A DNA stretch of 64,000 nt, taken from contig JADLZK010010461.1 of assembly GCA_015847255.1 (NCBI GenBank), forward strand, positions 55,105-119,104, in the 5' to 3' direction. The position numbers and the translations under genes are program-made. This stretch comes from Hyparrhenia diplandra (taxonomy: Eukaryota > Streptophyta > Magnoliopsida > Poales > Poaceae). The notes below the pieces were generated by a model that did no database searches, had not been told where the DNA came from, and saw nothing but the letters and a program-made list of their open reading frames with translations. Below, in pieces: positions 30,760 through 42,240 of the stretch. How positions within the stretch are numbered: the first letter of the stretch is position 1; each line of letters starts with the position of its first letter.

Positions 30760-33394
30760 TGGGCTTTCTGATGGGAAAAAAATTGTGTGCGGACCGTCCT
30801 CACCCAGCATGGTGCGGATGTCCAGTCAACTTACGACACGTGGACTAGAGAGGTCCTGACTCCTGCGTCCTGGTGCTGGCTTGCGATCTAACTTGGCTCG
30901 AGGCGACGCTCGCGGCTGATGTCTCGTCCTAATCAGTCCGTCTCCTCGTCCGCAACGCTGATGCCTTAAGCACCGCAGTCTTCGCGGTCAGCCGCTGCTC
31001 TCCTCCATGGCGCTGCCCTTTCTCCCCTCGCAGCTATGAACGGCCGCCCAGTGAGAGCCCCTGAGGGCGCCGCCCACAAGGTCGTCCGACGCCCCGACAC
31101 CAAGCTCATCGCCGCACTCGTGTGAGTATTGACCATTTATGCATATAATGTGATTGCTGCTTGTTGTGCTGCAGGGTGTATGTAAATGAATGAGACTATT
31201 GACAAGGATAATTGATCTACAAGACTGATGTCTTCCTCAGTTCAGTTCAAGCATATTGAGAGTTGGTAAAGTCTGTAGATCGAGATGTGCAGTTAGGAGC
31301 CTGTGAAGCATTTGCACGGCAATTATGATTTCAGTGTTTTACATCAGTGTTCTCTGTTCTACTTACTAGCTAGCACGTATGGATAAGCAGAGATTGAAGG
31401 CAGGGTTAGCCTCCATGGCACCTGCCAATGCAATTGATGGCCTGCGCGACTTAGAACTTCCCATCACGCTCCCTAGTTACGGGATGACGATGCTGATGGC
31501 GGGAGCCCTGATCTCCGCGCGAGTTGTCAAGCCCGTCCAGATCTATGAGAGCCAACGCCGGTGTAACAACCCGGGACCCGAAATACACGCTAAAGTCCAC
31601 TCTACACGTTGAATGAACCACACATTGATAATTAACTCTCTTACGCTTTTCGTCTCGCCGCAAGCGAAAAGGCTCAAACCGGAGTTAATACCATTTCCGC
31701 CCCGTATTTAAGTTGGTTCAGGTTCTTCTTCAACCTCCGGTTTGGGACTATCCTTCGCCGCTACAAGAACCGCCAGCTCGAGCTACAGAACGCGAGCCCC
31801 CCGTCGCTACAAGAACCCGCCATTCGCCCCGCCCATCATCTTGGCCCAAGAGCGGGTCTCACAGCCGGCCAACACTAGAACGAGCCGAGGAGTTCAATCG
31901 CGAGCCGCGCTGGGCGGCGGCGTCAGCCGTATCTATAACCATCCACGCGTCGTAATTTAACTGGCCGTCCGCACAAAGCCAGGTAAGGACCATCCGTACC
32001 CAATTTTTTTCCTTCTGATGCACCAGTGTTTGGTCTTTTCCTCTTTTCCTCCTTGTTGCCTTCCCCTGTTGCTGAGCTATAAACTGTACATTTAACCCTT
32101 TTCTCTTACCTTAATTGAGACGCAAAGCTCCTGACTTCCATTAACCCTCAAGTTGCTGCTATGGCGTCACAAATCGGAACATATTTCCCCTAACTAATTA
32201 GCATAAAAAAGCATCTGGGTGGCATTCATCAAAAACAATACCATTCTCTTGAAATCATAGAGCCCTGCCATTCAAGTCCCTTAGAGGTGCAAATTTAAAT
32301 TATAGAAAAATAGCATGCATGCCAAAGAAATTTAATATAATGTCAATCAAAAGAGAGGTGTGCATGTTTACATCATGAGTTGATGGCTATATAGCAGTAA
32401 GCAGCAAGTTTTACTCCATTTCAGGTTTGTCGATTGAGATTGTCCTTCTTGAGGATAGTAGGGATATGCAGTATGATTCGTAGTAAATTAATGGGCTCTG
32501 TTGCAATGTTGGTTAAACTTGATGCTCTGACTCTTCAAGATTTTTAGAATGAATTATAATTTGCGATACATGGAGTATTATGCAACAATATCAGCTATGA
32601 TTGACAGCAATTAAGAAAGAGGACACTATAATTGATAGGAGTTGTCCAGGCCCTCCACAATGTGTAGCTTAAGTGGTGTCAAAAGAGGAGAGATAAAATT
32701 TTGGAACCACTCCCTACACTGCATGCAGCGAAGCTAACTCAGAGCAGTGCCAGGAAAATTGGGAGTTGCTCCGGTTCCAACTCTTGCCCAAACAATAAAA
32801 TAATGATTTTTTTCCCCTGCTCGCCTCTGACCTCAGGGCTCGCCGCCGTCGTAGTGTGCTCCGTGCTCGATCCCGCGGCCATGGTGGACATGCATACTAC
32901 GGCCGACCATTGTGGACATGCATACCACGGGAGATCTAGGCCAAAAATAGCACAACGAAATCAAAGCCAAAAATAGCACAAGGAAACACCCAGGCGCATG
33001 GGCACTTGAACGCCTCCGCCCACGGTGAGGAGGCACGGGCAGCCATGGCAGGTGGGGCCGTCGGTTTGCTCGCGGATCTGGGGAGGAACGAGGAGGGCGG
33101 CGAGGGGTGGCCATGGGAGCTTGGGGCCGCCGCCTGTGGCCATGGGAGGTGGGGGCGGGCACGGATTTGAGGTGGCATGCAGATCAGGAGATGGAGGAGG
33201 GCGGCGGCCATGGAAGGTGTGCATGCAGATTCGTCCAGAAGCGGGGGCTCTTGGGAGCGCTCCCACACATCTCACACACTGCAACATATCGAGAGCGCTG
33301 CTACAATTTAGACATGGGGCCTACAAATTTTTTCTGGCACCACTCAACATTGTGGAGGGTAAAGAATATCAGCTCTTGAAGCTGCAACTGTAAA
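30760..33394. other. Intergenic DNA with a candidate exon and GC-rich patches
   Basis: A plus-strand stretch at 31036-31120 (MNGRPVRAPEGAAHK, VVRRPDTKLIAALV) ends at a good donor (CGT/GTGAGT), but no partner exon was found. ORFs at 31379-31612 and in the GC-rich patch 32830-33290 show no known domain. The patch carries a repeated CCATGGGAGCTTGGGG/CCATGGGAGGTGGGGG motif. AT-rich DNA fills the rest. Confidence 0.35.
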
Positions 33395-34881
33395 TTAAAC
33401 CTGCTGAAGATACACACAAGACAAAGGTTCACAGAGACACAGTATGTAGTCAACCAACTTGTCAATGGCAACCTGTGAAGACCCTGCAGACCTCTCCAAA
33501 CACCCTTCCACTTTTCCCCGAAGCTCCCGTGCTCTCCTCCTCATCTCATCTCCCTCCGGCTCACTCATCAGCTTCCTAATCGCGTCCTTGATCTTGCCCC
33601 TCTCCAGCTCCCCTTCCAGCTCGAACCCAACACCCCAAACATCCTGCACATACCTCGTGTTCATCATCTGGTCAATGGCGTCCGGCCTGCAGATCATCGG
33701 CACCCCTTCACTGATGCCCTCCAGCGTCGAGTTCCACCCACAGTGGCTCCAGAACCCACCCACCGCCGGATGCGCCAGCACCTCCTGCTGCGGCGCCCAC
33801 CGGACCACCATGCCTCTCCCCGCCTTGACGGCATCCTCCAAAGCATCCGGCAGCCGCCGAGCTCCTCGTACCTGGTTGGGTCGGACGACCCAGAGGAACG
33901 GGTGGCCGCTCTCTGCCAGCCCGCAGGCAAGCTCCGAGAACTCGTCAGAGTCCATGGCCGCCAAGCTGCCGAAGCTCACGTACAGCACTGACCCGGAGCG
34001 CTGCGCGTCCAGCCACTCGATGCAGCTGCGGTCCGGGGCGAGAAGGCTGTTCCCGGCGCCGCTGATGCTGGAGGAGAGCTTGTGGAGAGGCCCGGCGGCG
34101 AGGATCACCGGGACGTCGTCGCCGAGCTCGTCGCGAAGCCTGGCCATCTCGGCAGGCTCCAGCGCCTCGAACGTGTTGACGACCATGCCGAAGCAGCCTC
34201 GCACCGTCTGGGTTCCCCGCGCGAGGACTCGACGGACCAGCTCGTGGTCGCTGTGCTTGAGTAAACGAGGTCCTTGACTCGGAGCGGTGGCAGCTCCGGC
34301 ACCGGCGTGCACAGCTCCGACTCGCGCGGTGGCAGGTAGCCCTTGTCATGGAGCATGGGGTACGCCAGGAAGCAGCCGAAGCAGGCGGCGCTCCCCGTGC
34401 GCAGCACCAGCGTGGGCAGCCCGATCTTCTTGGCTGCCCTCTGCACGGCGAGGAGGTTGGAGTCGATGAAGACGCACGATGCACGAGGCTGGCTCGCCGT
34501 CGCCGCGGCGGCGGACGCCAGCGCTTCCTCGACGGCGGCGGAGGACGAGGACTCCATGGCGGCGTTGATGGCGAGGATGATGTCGATGATCCGCCCCGTG
34601 GCGGCGACCTCGGCGGGCGTGCCGTCGGGGACGGACACGAACTGGAACTCCGGGTGCCGTGCAGGGTCCAGCGCGTTGAAGCGCGTGTGGAGCACGGTCA
34701 CCGCTAGCCCACGGGCGTGGAGCACCCCTGCTAGGTGCAGCATCGGGTCGATGTGGCCCTGGAACGGCAGCGGGAACACCAGCACGCGCGCCGCCTGAGG
34801 ACGACGGCCGCCGCCGCCCCTGCTGCTGCTGGCCTGGACGTCGACGTCGACGTCGCGAGGTTCTTGGACGCCGCCGGCCAT
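33395..34881 (-). pseudogene. UDP-glycosyltransferase UGT-B, single exon, one-base frameshift
   Basis: The minus-strand start at 34881 gives MAGGVQEPRDVDVDVQASSS, then FPLPFQGHIDPM with the catalytic His at about residue 43, and SCVFIDSN with the likely Asp. The frame reads through VPELPPLRVKDLVY and is then lost at 34258-34264. One missing base after TAC (TACTCAAGCAC) shifts into a frame that ends near 34105, while the correct continuation (KHSDHELVRRVLARG) runs on to the stop at 33395. The PSPG box is complete (WAPQQEVLAHP to AIDQ, with HCGWNS). With the base restored it would be about 495 residues. Unlike UGT-A and UGT-C it has no intron at the conserved site (before MPVxELPPL), a sign of intron loss or an intronless sub-lineage. 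The rest is undamaged, so the break is recent or an assembly error. Confidence 0.85.
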
Positions 34882-35420
34882 TGGTAGCGTAGCTGTGCGT
34901 ACGCGGCCAGTGTATGCTCCGTGACGGTGTGAGCGCTAGTGATGACTAGTGAGCACGGAAGTACTGGATGTGATATGGCCAAACAAGTTGGACGACACAC
35001 GTACGTGCTACCGAACAGAGGCATACATACATCTGTCAGTGACGCACACAACTTATTTTCATTGATGTTTCGTGTCGATAATCGAATGATTGAATGAAGT
35101 ATTGGTTGGTGTACATGCGTGGCAACAAGCTTTTGTCCTTGTGAAGAAAAAGGAATTTCCGATCCGAATGCTAGTACGTCCAAACGGCTGCCGGCCGCCG
35201 GCGACATGATGATGCAGGTGCGCAATGAAGCGGCTTGCAGCAGCTTCGTTTGACGTCATTGGTGACGTTTTCTTGAACAAGCGTGGTCAGATGATGATAC
35301 TGTCGTCACCCTCCAAGGTGCAATCCGATCATCAACATAGTGATAATTTACCACCTCCGTGTTTTAAGACCTTATTAAGTACTATTAAATTAGTTACAAA
35401 ATATATTGTCATAATAAATT
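34882..35420. promoter_or_regulatory. Upstream region of UGT-B
   Basis: This would hold the promoter of UGT-B (minus strand). I see no clear TATA box. A minus-strand ORF enters from this side (34731-35225) but is only a shadow of the UGT frame. Confidence 0.35.
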
Positions 35421-35954
35421 GGAAAAAGTCCAAATTATTCCCTTCAACTATAGAGAAAGTCCAAATAACCCCTAAAGTATATTTTGGTTCAATTTACCCC
35501 TTAAACTATGCTATTTGGTTCAACTTACCCCATAATGCAACTTGTCATTTTAGTTTCTCCTTACTCAAGTTGAATTTCAATTTGAGACTTTACAAGGTGG
35601 CTGGCGGACATCATAATCTATATTAAAAAAGATATTTGACGAATTTTTCATCATTGATTTTATATAATTTTGTATCTTAACGATAAACTTTCTTATTAAA
35701 TATATTACCCTATCAAAATACTGATGAAAAATTCATGATATATTTTTCTAACATACCTTATGTTGTGTGCTATAAACTTGCAAAATTTGAACTTAAAACT
35801 GCACTTGTGTATATGGAGAAACAAAAAAAGATAAATTGTGTAAAGGGGTAAATTGAACCAATGTGCACAGATTTAGGGGTAAAGTGAACCAAGAAATACT
35901 TTAGGGGTTATTCGGACTTTGGTTATACTTGAGGGGAGTAATTTGAACTTTTCC
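35421..35954. mobile_element. Foldback-type MITE with long inverted ends
   Basis: The left end GGAAAAAGTCCAAATTATTC and the complement of the right end GGAAAAGTTCAAATTACTCC start an inverted repeat of roughly 90-100 bp (CCAAATAACCCCTAAAGTAT against CCGAATAACCCCTAAAGTAT). TAATAAAT flanks both sides (35412-35419 and 35955-35962). The 8-9 bp target site and long TIR fit a Mutator-like or hAT-like MITE. At 534 bp it has no coding capacity. Confidence 0.8.
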
Positions 35955-35965
35955 TAATAAATCTA

Positions 35966-37310
35966 TCTATATACCTACTAATAAAGAGAGAAAATTTCAG
36001 TCCCACCTCCTTTTTCACGGGCTTTTCACCGGGCTTTTTCATAGGGCTTTTTTTTCCACCACGTTGGTGCGACTAAAAGCCCATGAACGATATAAGACGA
36101 GGCGAGCCCGGCACCACCATGTCACAACAAGTCGTCATGATGCGGTGTGAGATCGGAGTATTTAGTCCCACCTCGAAAAAGGAAAGTAGAGAGGCGGTGG
36201 AGGCGAGTACAAGATGCGAGGGGGGTGGCTACGTGCGGAACCATCTTTGCGCCCGGCCATTGACGTAGCTTTTTGAGGTTCGAGGCACGTCACCTATTTT
36301 TTTCATCCGTCGATGTTCTTTCGCTCGTATAGAGTCCGTAGTAAAAGAGTCCATGAAGAGATATTTGCATGCCCCCGTGGAAAGCTTTCCCGAGACCGAA
36401 CCAAGGTCGCCGAACCAAGGTCGTTGCATGCCTATACGTGCATAGCGTCGGTGCAGTCCTAAACTAAGCCCGGAACCAATTGAGGCCACAAATACGGATC
36501 CCATCGGTCTTCAAACAAATACGTACTTTTTGCCTTTTTTGTTGGCTATAAAAACAATCGTTTACCAATGACTTCCGGAGGTGCTTTGGAACGACATATC
36601 TCTCAAGTGCAAGTCTCATCTCTTTTTTTCCTTTCGTAGATGTAGAAGATTAAAAAAAAAAAAAAAAAAAAAAAAAGCGATTCAACATTTACAAGTTTTC
36701 ACCAACAAAAAAAAAAATCCGGATCCAACATTTATATCGGTTTTGATTGATTACTCCCTCCTATAATTTTGATAGCCACAACCTCTACTAATGGACGGAA
36801 GAAACCAAACTAGCAAAGGTAAATACTCACATGCAGATAGATAAAAAAAAAAAAGACAACACAATATATAGGCTTTGAACTTCTTATACCTTTGGTGATG
36901 ACAAATAAATATTTCTACCATAAATTTATTAATGTATTAAAAATCAAAACTCATATTATTATAGTCTAAATATAGTCGATTGTCCAAAAACAAATTGTGA
37001 AAGTATGAACCGGTGCCATCCTCTCGCAAAGTATGGAAAATTGAGAGTGACCTTGTGTCATAATCATCACACATAGTAGCTCTTGATATCAATATAACTA
37101 ATTCCATGATAATTGAGTTACAAATCTTTACATGTCTAAAAAAGAATTTATGAAATTTAATATTTATTTTACCTATTTTCATTAATTTTATTTATGAGCA
37201 CAATTTTTTGTGCTTAGCAATGCAAGAAAAATTTTATGATGCCCTTATTCTAATTGAGTGCATAACATTTTTTTTTTTAAGATTCTGCAACGCGCGGGCA
37301 TGTTTCTTAG
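35966..37310 (+). mobile_element. Second Helitron of the same family
   Basis: The 5' end (CTACTAATAAAGAGAGAAAA then TTTCAGTCCCACCTCC) matches the Helitron at 3192-4307 base for base over about 40 positions. The 3' end (GCAACGCGCGGGCATGTTTC then TTAG, to 37310) corresponds to GCATCGCACGGGCATGTTTA then CTAG in the other element. The exact first TC is either 35962 or 35966. It is non-autonomous, about 1.35 kb, and inserted at the AT of the MITE target duplication. Its interior (a small plus ORF at 36083-36268, and A-rich runs at 36650-36720) shows no recognised captured gene. Confidence 0.7.
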
Positions 37311-38160
37311 TTAATCTAAAAGCATAAATATGAATATTATTTATATACTAGAAACTTAGCCTTTTCGTACCGATGCATTCTTTTCAAGACATTACGAGGA
37401 CCGCCTTTTGTCAGCAGGCATAGTGGCTGTGTTCAGTACACTAAAATTTGGCACTGTAGCAGTGTAGCACTTCTCATCAAATGCGCCAAGCGGAGCCGTG
37501 GCGCCCGGCCGCGGCGGCCCATCACGTGTGGTGGAGCGACGGTGCCTGCCCGCGGTGTCCGCGCAGTGGCGACGCCTGCTCGCAGCACCGTCTCCTAGCT
37601 CGAATCCCAGCAGCTTCCGCCACCGCTGAGCACACCATCCCCTCCGCCGACGCGCCCGGCCACTTCCACCACACGTTCTTGGCTGCACCGGAACGGCCCC
37701 ACACAGCTACGGGTCCCACTTCCAGGGGTGGCTTTCGCGGGCTGCTGCCTGCTGATGCCCACCTCTAGGGGCTCCAACGCCAGCAGCCTCAGGTTCCGGC
37801 ATGGTGGACTGGCATTCCAGCAAGGCGCTCGCCCGCGAGAGAGTAGAAGGAGCGTGAGCGCCAGCCTCCATGGCCCGCGGCTCTGCTCCCTCCCCTTCCT
37901 CGCAAACTCTGCTTCCATGCCCGGCATGGCGTACGTGTTCTTTGCATACTCTGCTTCCACGGCCAGTAATGTCCACGGCGTCACCTACTGCCACTGATTG
38001 TTGGATTATCTGATAGACTGACGAAAAGTGAAACACATGGGGTAGTTAAAAACGAAAGAACAAAAAAATATTCGAATTTTGGTAGTAGATCATAATCCAA
38101 TGACATATCGAAAAGGAGCAGCAAACTTTTGAGACAAAACAGAGCACTGCCTCAACTGCG
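37311..38160. other. Intergenic DNA with a GC-rich patch
   Basis: A GC-rich stretch (37480-37980) has several overlapping open frames on both strands, none with known domains. It may be a gene relic. Confidence 0.35.
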
Positions 38161-38169
38161 CCTACCCTG

Positions 38170-38460
38170 CGAAACTTTTTTTTTTCTCAATCACGCAAAA
38201 GCTTTGCACGTTTTTGTATTAAGAAGATAAGAGTCCGATCAACGCGAATGGGGTGACATACAGATAAGAACACGACGCCTACACCCCAGCCTACAACTTA
38301 GGCAACTACTCACGAGACTGTTGTCGAGCTCGTACATACCTCATCCGTGCCGTAGAGCTCTAGAAGTTATCCACATCAGGAACGACCGTAGGCGTACCAC
38401 ATAACTAGAGTATACTAAAACTAACTGTTACTGTTTCACCGTGGTAAATGTCAGAGGTTT
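38170..38460 (-). mobile_element. Possible LINE 3' fragment (minus strand)
   Basis: A T run at 38177-38187 is followed by TCTCAATCACGCAAAAGCTT and TGTATTAAGAAGAT. Read on the minus strand this is a typical plant LINE tail (AATACAAAAACGTGCAAAGC then A's). The 5' extent is unknown and no RT is present. Confidence 0.4.
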
Positions 38461-39734
38461 TTTTTTTAATACAACACGACTTCACGTGTAGGTAAATGTC
38501 AAAGGCTCATGCGCAACATGCTTTTTTTTTTTTTTTGGAAAAAAAGGAAGTTGTCAAACACAAATTTATCACAAAAACCAAGCAGTTCCAAACACTCCGT
38601 AAACCTATCTCCCTCTTGCTAGATCAATTGCTTGTTGTCACATGGCCGAAATGAATAAAGACTTACGAGATTAGCTATGCAACCGAGCTAAAACATACAT
38701 ACAACAAATTTGAGAGGGTCCAAAGAGGCACGATGCACCGGGAATAAGAAAGATACATGCCGTCTTGTTCCTTGGGCGCCAAAAGAAGATGGTAGTACAA
38801 ACAACAAAGTAGACACCAACCAATCCACCGGTGGAGAAATAGTACAGCTGGCGCTCCAAAATAAGCACAAGACATGGATAAGCTATTGGAAGGTAGAAGG
38901 ATATATAGGTTTTGTTTGGGGGCATCTCCAGCCACCCCTCCTACAAAAATAGACTCCTATCTCCAGTGGTACAAAATGGACTCCTATTTTTAGTTTGAGA
39001 GGGTGGATAGGAGGCTTCTATTGCTAGAGGATTGGGAGTGAATTTTAAGAGGACAAAAAAAGTGAGAGTTTATTTAAGACCCCACTTTGGAGTTGTATTT
39101 TTTTTTTTTTGATAAAACCCCACTGAAGTTGCATTTTATACCCAAACTCCTATAACGTAGAGTAGGGATTGATTAAGGACTTGCATTGTTGCTCTTATAG
39201 TTTATAAAGATATTAGGTTCTGTGGTCAGTTTTGTACTTAAAAAAACGCAAACGCTGAGCTCAACCAACTTATTTTCACCGTCTTTTTTTTTTTATTGTG
39301 CATCTTTATCTGAGAAGCATTTTTCTTAACAGCTCTACTAAAACCAGGCCATAGAAAGTTGTTTTTATTCAAATGACTCTTCAAGAAATTCGATAGTGGA
39401 TTTCAGACAACAAGATTCAAGAAATCTGGTGATACTACTAGGAACCTTCATTCTAAGAAATTTTCATTGAAAATCCCGAGTGTGTATGGATTGTGTTAAC
39501 CCAAAGAAAAACAATGTTTCGCAAACTTTCGTCGTCCGTGCGGCTCAAAATTTTTCCTCAACTCCATCCCCTCGATCTTATATCCTCTCTTGTCCTCCCC
39601 GCAACAACTTTTATTGAAATCTCATTGCAGTCGTTACCGCCGCCGAATCGGACGGCCCAGATGCAGTACCTACCAAGCTAGTAACAGTGACCTTATGATT
39701 CTAATTATCCCACACGTACATCGATCAGATCAGC
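38461..39734. promoter_or_regulatory. Intergenic DNA and peroxidase upstream region
   Basis: It includes several T runs (38458, 38521, 39100, 39287) and AT-rich sequence. The last 200 bases are C-rich and T-rich and probably hold the peroxidase promoter and leader. No TATA box was assigned with confidence. Confidence 0.35.
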
Positions 39735-40974
39735 ATGATGGGCGGCGACGGCGGCGGTAGCGTGAGGCGTGCGGCGGTGGCAGTGCTCTGGGTGGTGTTG
39801 GTCGCGGCGGAGGGAGGCGGCAGCGTCTGTGAGGCGCAGCTCCGGCGCGGGTACTACGCCGGCGTGTGCCCCAACGTGGAGTCCATCGTCCGCGGCGTGG
39901 TGGCCAAGAAGATGCAGCAGACGCGCGCCACGGTCGGCGCCACCGTGCGCCTCTTCTTCCACGACTGCTTCGTCGAGGTAATCACTACATGCATTCGACG
40001 ATGTGACCGGGATCGTGTAGGTTGCCCATGCATAGCCGGTGCGATGTCGACGTGCAGGGCTGCGACGCGTCCCTGATGGTGGCGTCGACGGCGAACAACA
40101 CGGCGGAGAAAGACCACCCGATCAACCAGTCTCTGGCCGGCGACGGCTTCGACACGGTGATCAGGGCCAGGGCGGCCGTGGACGCCGTGCCCGGGTGCCG
40201 TGGCAAGGTGTCGTGCGCCGACATCCTCGCCATGGCCACCAGGGACGCCATCGCGCTGGTACGCACGCCGCCACGCATGCATTAGCGTTAAACGGGCACT
40301 GCAATTACGCCGCGGGCGCGCGCGTGTAGGCCGGTGGTCCGTCGTACGCGGTGGAGCTGGGTCGGCTGGACGGGCTGAGGTCGACGGCGAGCAGCGTCAA
40401 CGGGAGGGTGCCGGCGCCCTTCTTCAACCTGGACCAGCTCAACCAGATGTTCGCCGCCAATGGGTTGTCGCAGGCCGACATGGTCGCCCTCTCAGGTACA
40501 TTCCTGATCGTTCCGATCCTGCTCATACGGCCATGCGGGACGCCATGACTGACAACCACTCGTGCTACCTTACATGCATGCAGCCGGGCACACGGTGGGT
40601 CTGGCGCACTGCAGCGCGTTCGCGGGGCGCCTCCGGGGCGCGGACGCGACGCTGGACGCGGGTACGCGGCGCAGCTGGCGGCGTGGTGCCCGGCGAGGGT
40701 GGACGCGCGGGTGGCCGTGTCCATGGACCCGGTCTCGCCGGTGACCTTCGACAACCAGTTCTTCCGGAACCTGCAGGCCGGGAAGGGCCTGCTGGCGTCG
40801 GACCAGGTGCTGCAGACGGACCCCAGGTCCAGGCCCACCGTCGAGGCGCTGGCCCGGAGTCGCGGCGCCTTCGAGCGGGCCTTTGTGGACGCCATCACCA
40901 AGATGGGCCGTGTCGGGGTCAAGACCACGACGGCCCAGGGGAACGTCCGCCGCGACTGCGCCGTGCTCGGCTGA
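39735..40974 (+). pseudogene. Class III (secretory) peroxidase, four exons, one-base deletion in exon 4
   Basis: The exons are 39735-39977, 40058-40258, 40330-40495 and 40584-40974, joined by GT/AG introns with matching phases (the canonical three-intron layout of plant peroxidases). The N terminus is a signal peptide (VRRAAVAVLWVVLVAAEGGG), with the mature protein near QLRRGYYAGVCPNVE. The distal haem site RLFFHDCFVEGCDAS (Arg72, His76) spans exons 1-2. KVSCADILAMATRDAI is in exon 2. The proximal haem ligand is in SAGHTVGLAHCSAF (His206). These enzymes oxidise phenolics with H2O2 in the cell wall or vacuole. After DATLDAG (40661-40662) one base is missing: the frame turns to TRRSWRRG and stops near 40744, while YAAQLAAWCPARVDARV continues in another frame to the normal end DCAVLG at 40974. 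Restored length would be 333 residues. Pseudogene or sequence error. Confidence 0.85.
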
Positions 40975-41270
40975 AGACTGAAGTGGGGTTGGATGATGAC
41001 GTGGACTCCTGATGATGCCGTTCAGCTACTTTTTTTGTTCATCGATCCTTAAGAAAGCTAGTACTTTGTTACTCGATTCTTCGGTCATGTTTATTTTTAG
41101 ACTAGAGGGGAAAAAAGAGAATGGAAAGGGTGAAATTGATTTAAATGTAGGCGTGTGTAGCACCAGATTAATTCTAATCGTGGTCATATCTGCACCGTGG
41201 AAGCTGACTTGTTACACTTTCATGTTAAAATAAATAATGTCTTTTAAAGCTTTGATGTTGGTTACCCAGT
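40975..41270 (+). other. Peroxidase 3' flank
   Basis: AT-rich sequence, presumably the 3' untranslated region. No gene. Confidence 0.5.
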
Positions 41271-41565
41271 AATTGGAAATGGCCAGCGCACTCGGTGGGG
41301 GCAAAGGGAAAATTCGATCAATTATGCAACCACATTGCGTGTCAGGGAGGAACATGAAGGCGTCTAAGGGTTTCAAGGAGGAGCTCGCAGGCATTAGGTT
41401 TCATCTCATCACTAAGCTTTTGGAGGTGGGTGGTGTAATCACATCCGCTCTTGTAATTCTGTGACTATGTAAACTCTTGCCTGCTCCCTGGCGTTGCCTA
41501 GGGAACAATTTTTTGAAATGAAAAGGTGGGGAAACTCTCCGCCCCGGTAATGTTTTTTAAAAAAA
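41271..41565 (+). mobile_element. Possible LINE 3' untranslated remnant
   Basis: CTTGCCTGCTCCCTGGCGTT, then AATGAAAAGGTGGGGAAACT and CTCCGCCCCGGTAATG leading to an A run near 41555, resembles the 3' end of grass LINEs, where AATGAAA...GGCGGAG...CTCCGCC precedes the tail. No coding part remains. Confidence 0.35.
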
Positions 41566-42006
41566 GCTTTTGGAGGTGGGCGAGACAGGGCGCGCTACAC
41601 GAGCAGACAAGTGAGTAGAGCATCATGGATTGTTACCACTAGACGCAGAGAGCAGTGGAAGAAGAGTTGGAGCAGCCCAACATCGTGCGCATCGATGTAG
41701 TGGAAGTAGCCACACGTCCTCAGGTACCATTAGTAGTAACGTCTCCCATTTTCACATATCTTCGCAATATCTGCACGTGTAGAGGTGGAACAACCAGACA
41801 CCGGTGTGCTAGCATTTGGTGCGCCACTGAGGGAGAGAAAGGGGGCATAGGCTTGAACTTATGTGGCAACATAATTGGGGGAGGGTTCAGCAAAAATGCC
41901 TTGACCATTATGCTGTTGGTGCCTACGTGGCCTCAGTTTGTACCACCAGTGACCAATATAAATAAAGATACCTGAATAGTAGGTTTTTCAGTTGGAGTAT
42001 ATATCT
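41566..42006. other. Intergenic DNA
   Basis: A plus-strand ORF (41655-41975, 106 residues) has no recognised domain. Nothing else is supported. Confidence 0.35.
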
Positions 42007-42240
42007 TTTTTTTTTGAGATTTGACATTAACGTACAACGCATTTCAACAACACGCACGCTTTTTCACCCCTATGAACACACGTACGCAAACCCTACCCCT
42101 ATGAGCACCTTCGAAGGACTGAGCGGTAAATCTTGAAGTTCGAAGTCACCACTTGGCGCCTCATTTGTCGACGGGGACGTCGCTTACCACTTAATGCTTG
42201 GCGCGGGAAAATCCCGAAATAAATCCGGGATAAAGTACAT
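42007..42240. repeat. Degenerate dispersed grass repeat
   Basis: A T run is followed by GAGATTTGACATTAACGTAC, CCCCTATGAGCACCTTCGAA, GACTGAGCGG and GTCGACGGGGACGTCGCTTA, then GGGAAAATCCCGAAATAAAT. I recall this as a common dispersed grass repeat, and part of it (GTCGACG...CGTCGCTTACCA) also resembles 16832-16862. The class is uncertain. Confidence 0.4.

Noticed and set aside
36165..36190. TCCCACCTCG resembling the upstream element of plant snRNA genes
   Set aside because: No TATA box at the required spacing and no snRNA sequence follows. Similar TCCCACC words are part of the Helitron end.
40200..41012. 270-codon ORF overlapping peroxidase exons 2-4
   Set aside because: It runs across introns in a wrong frame. 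The peroxidase exons explain the region.
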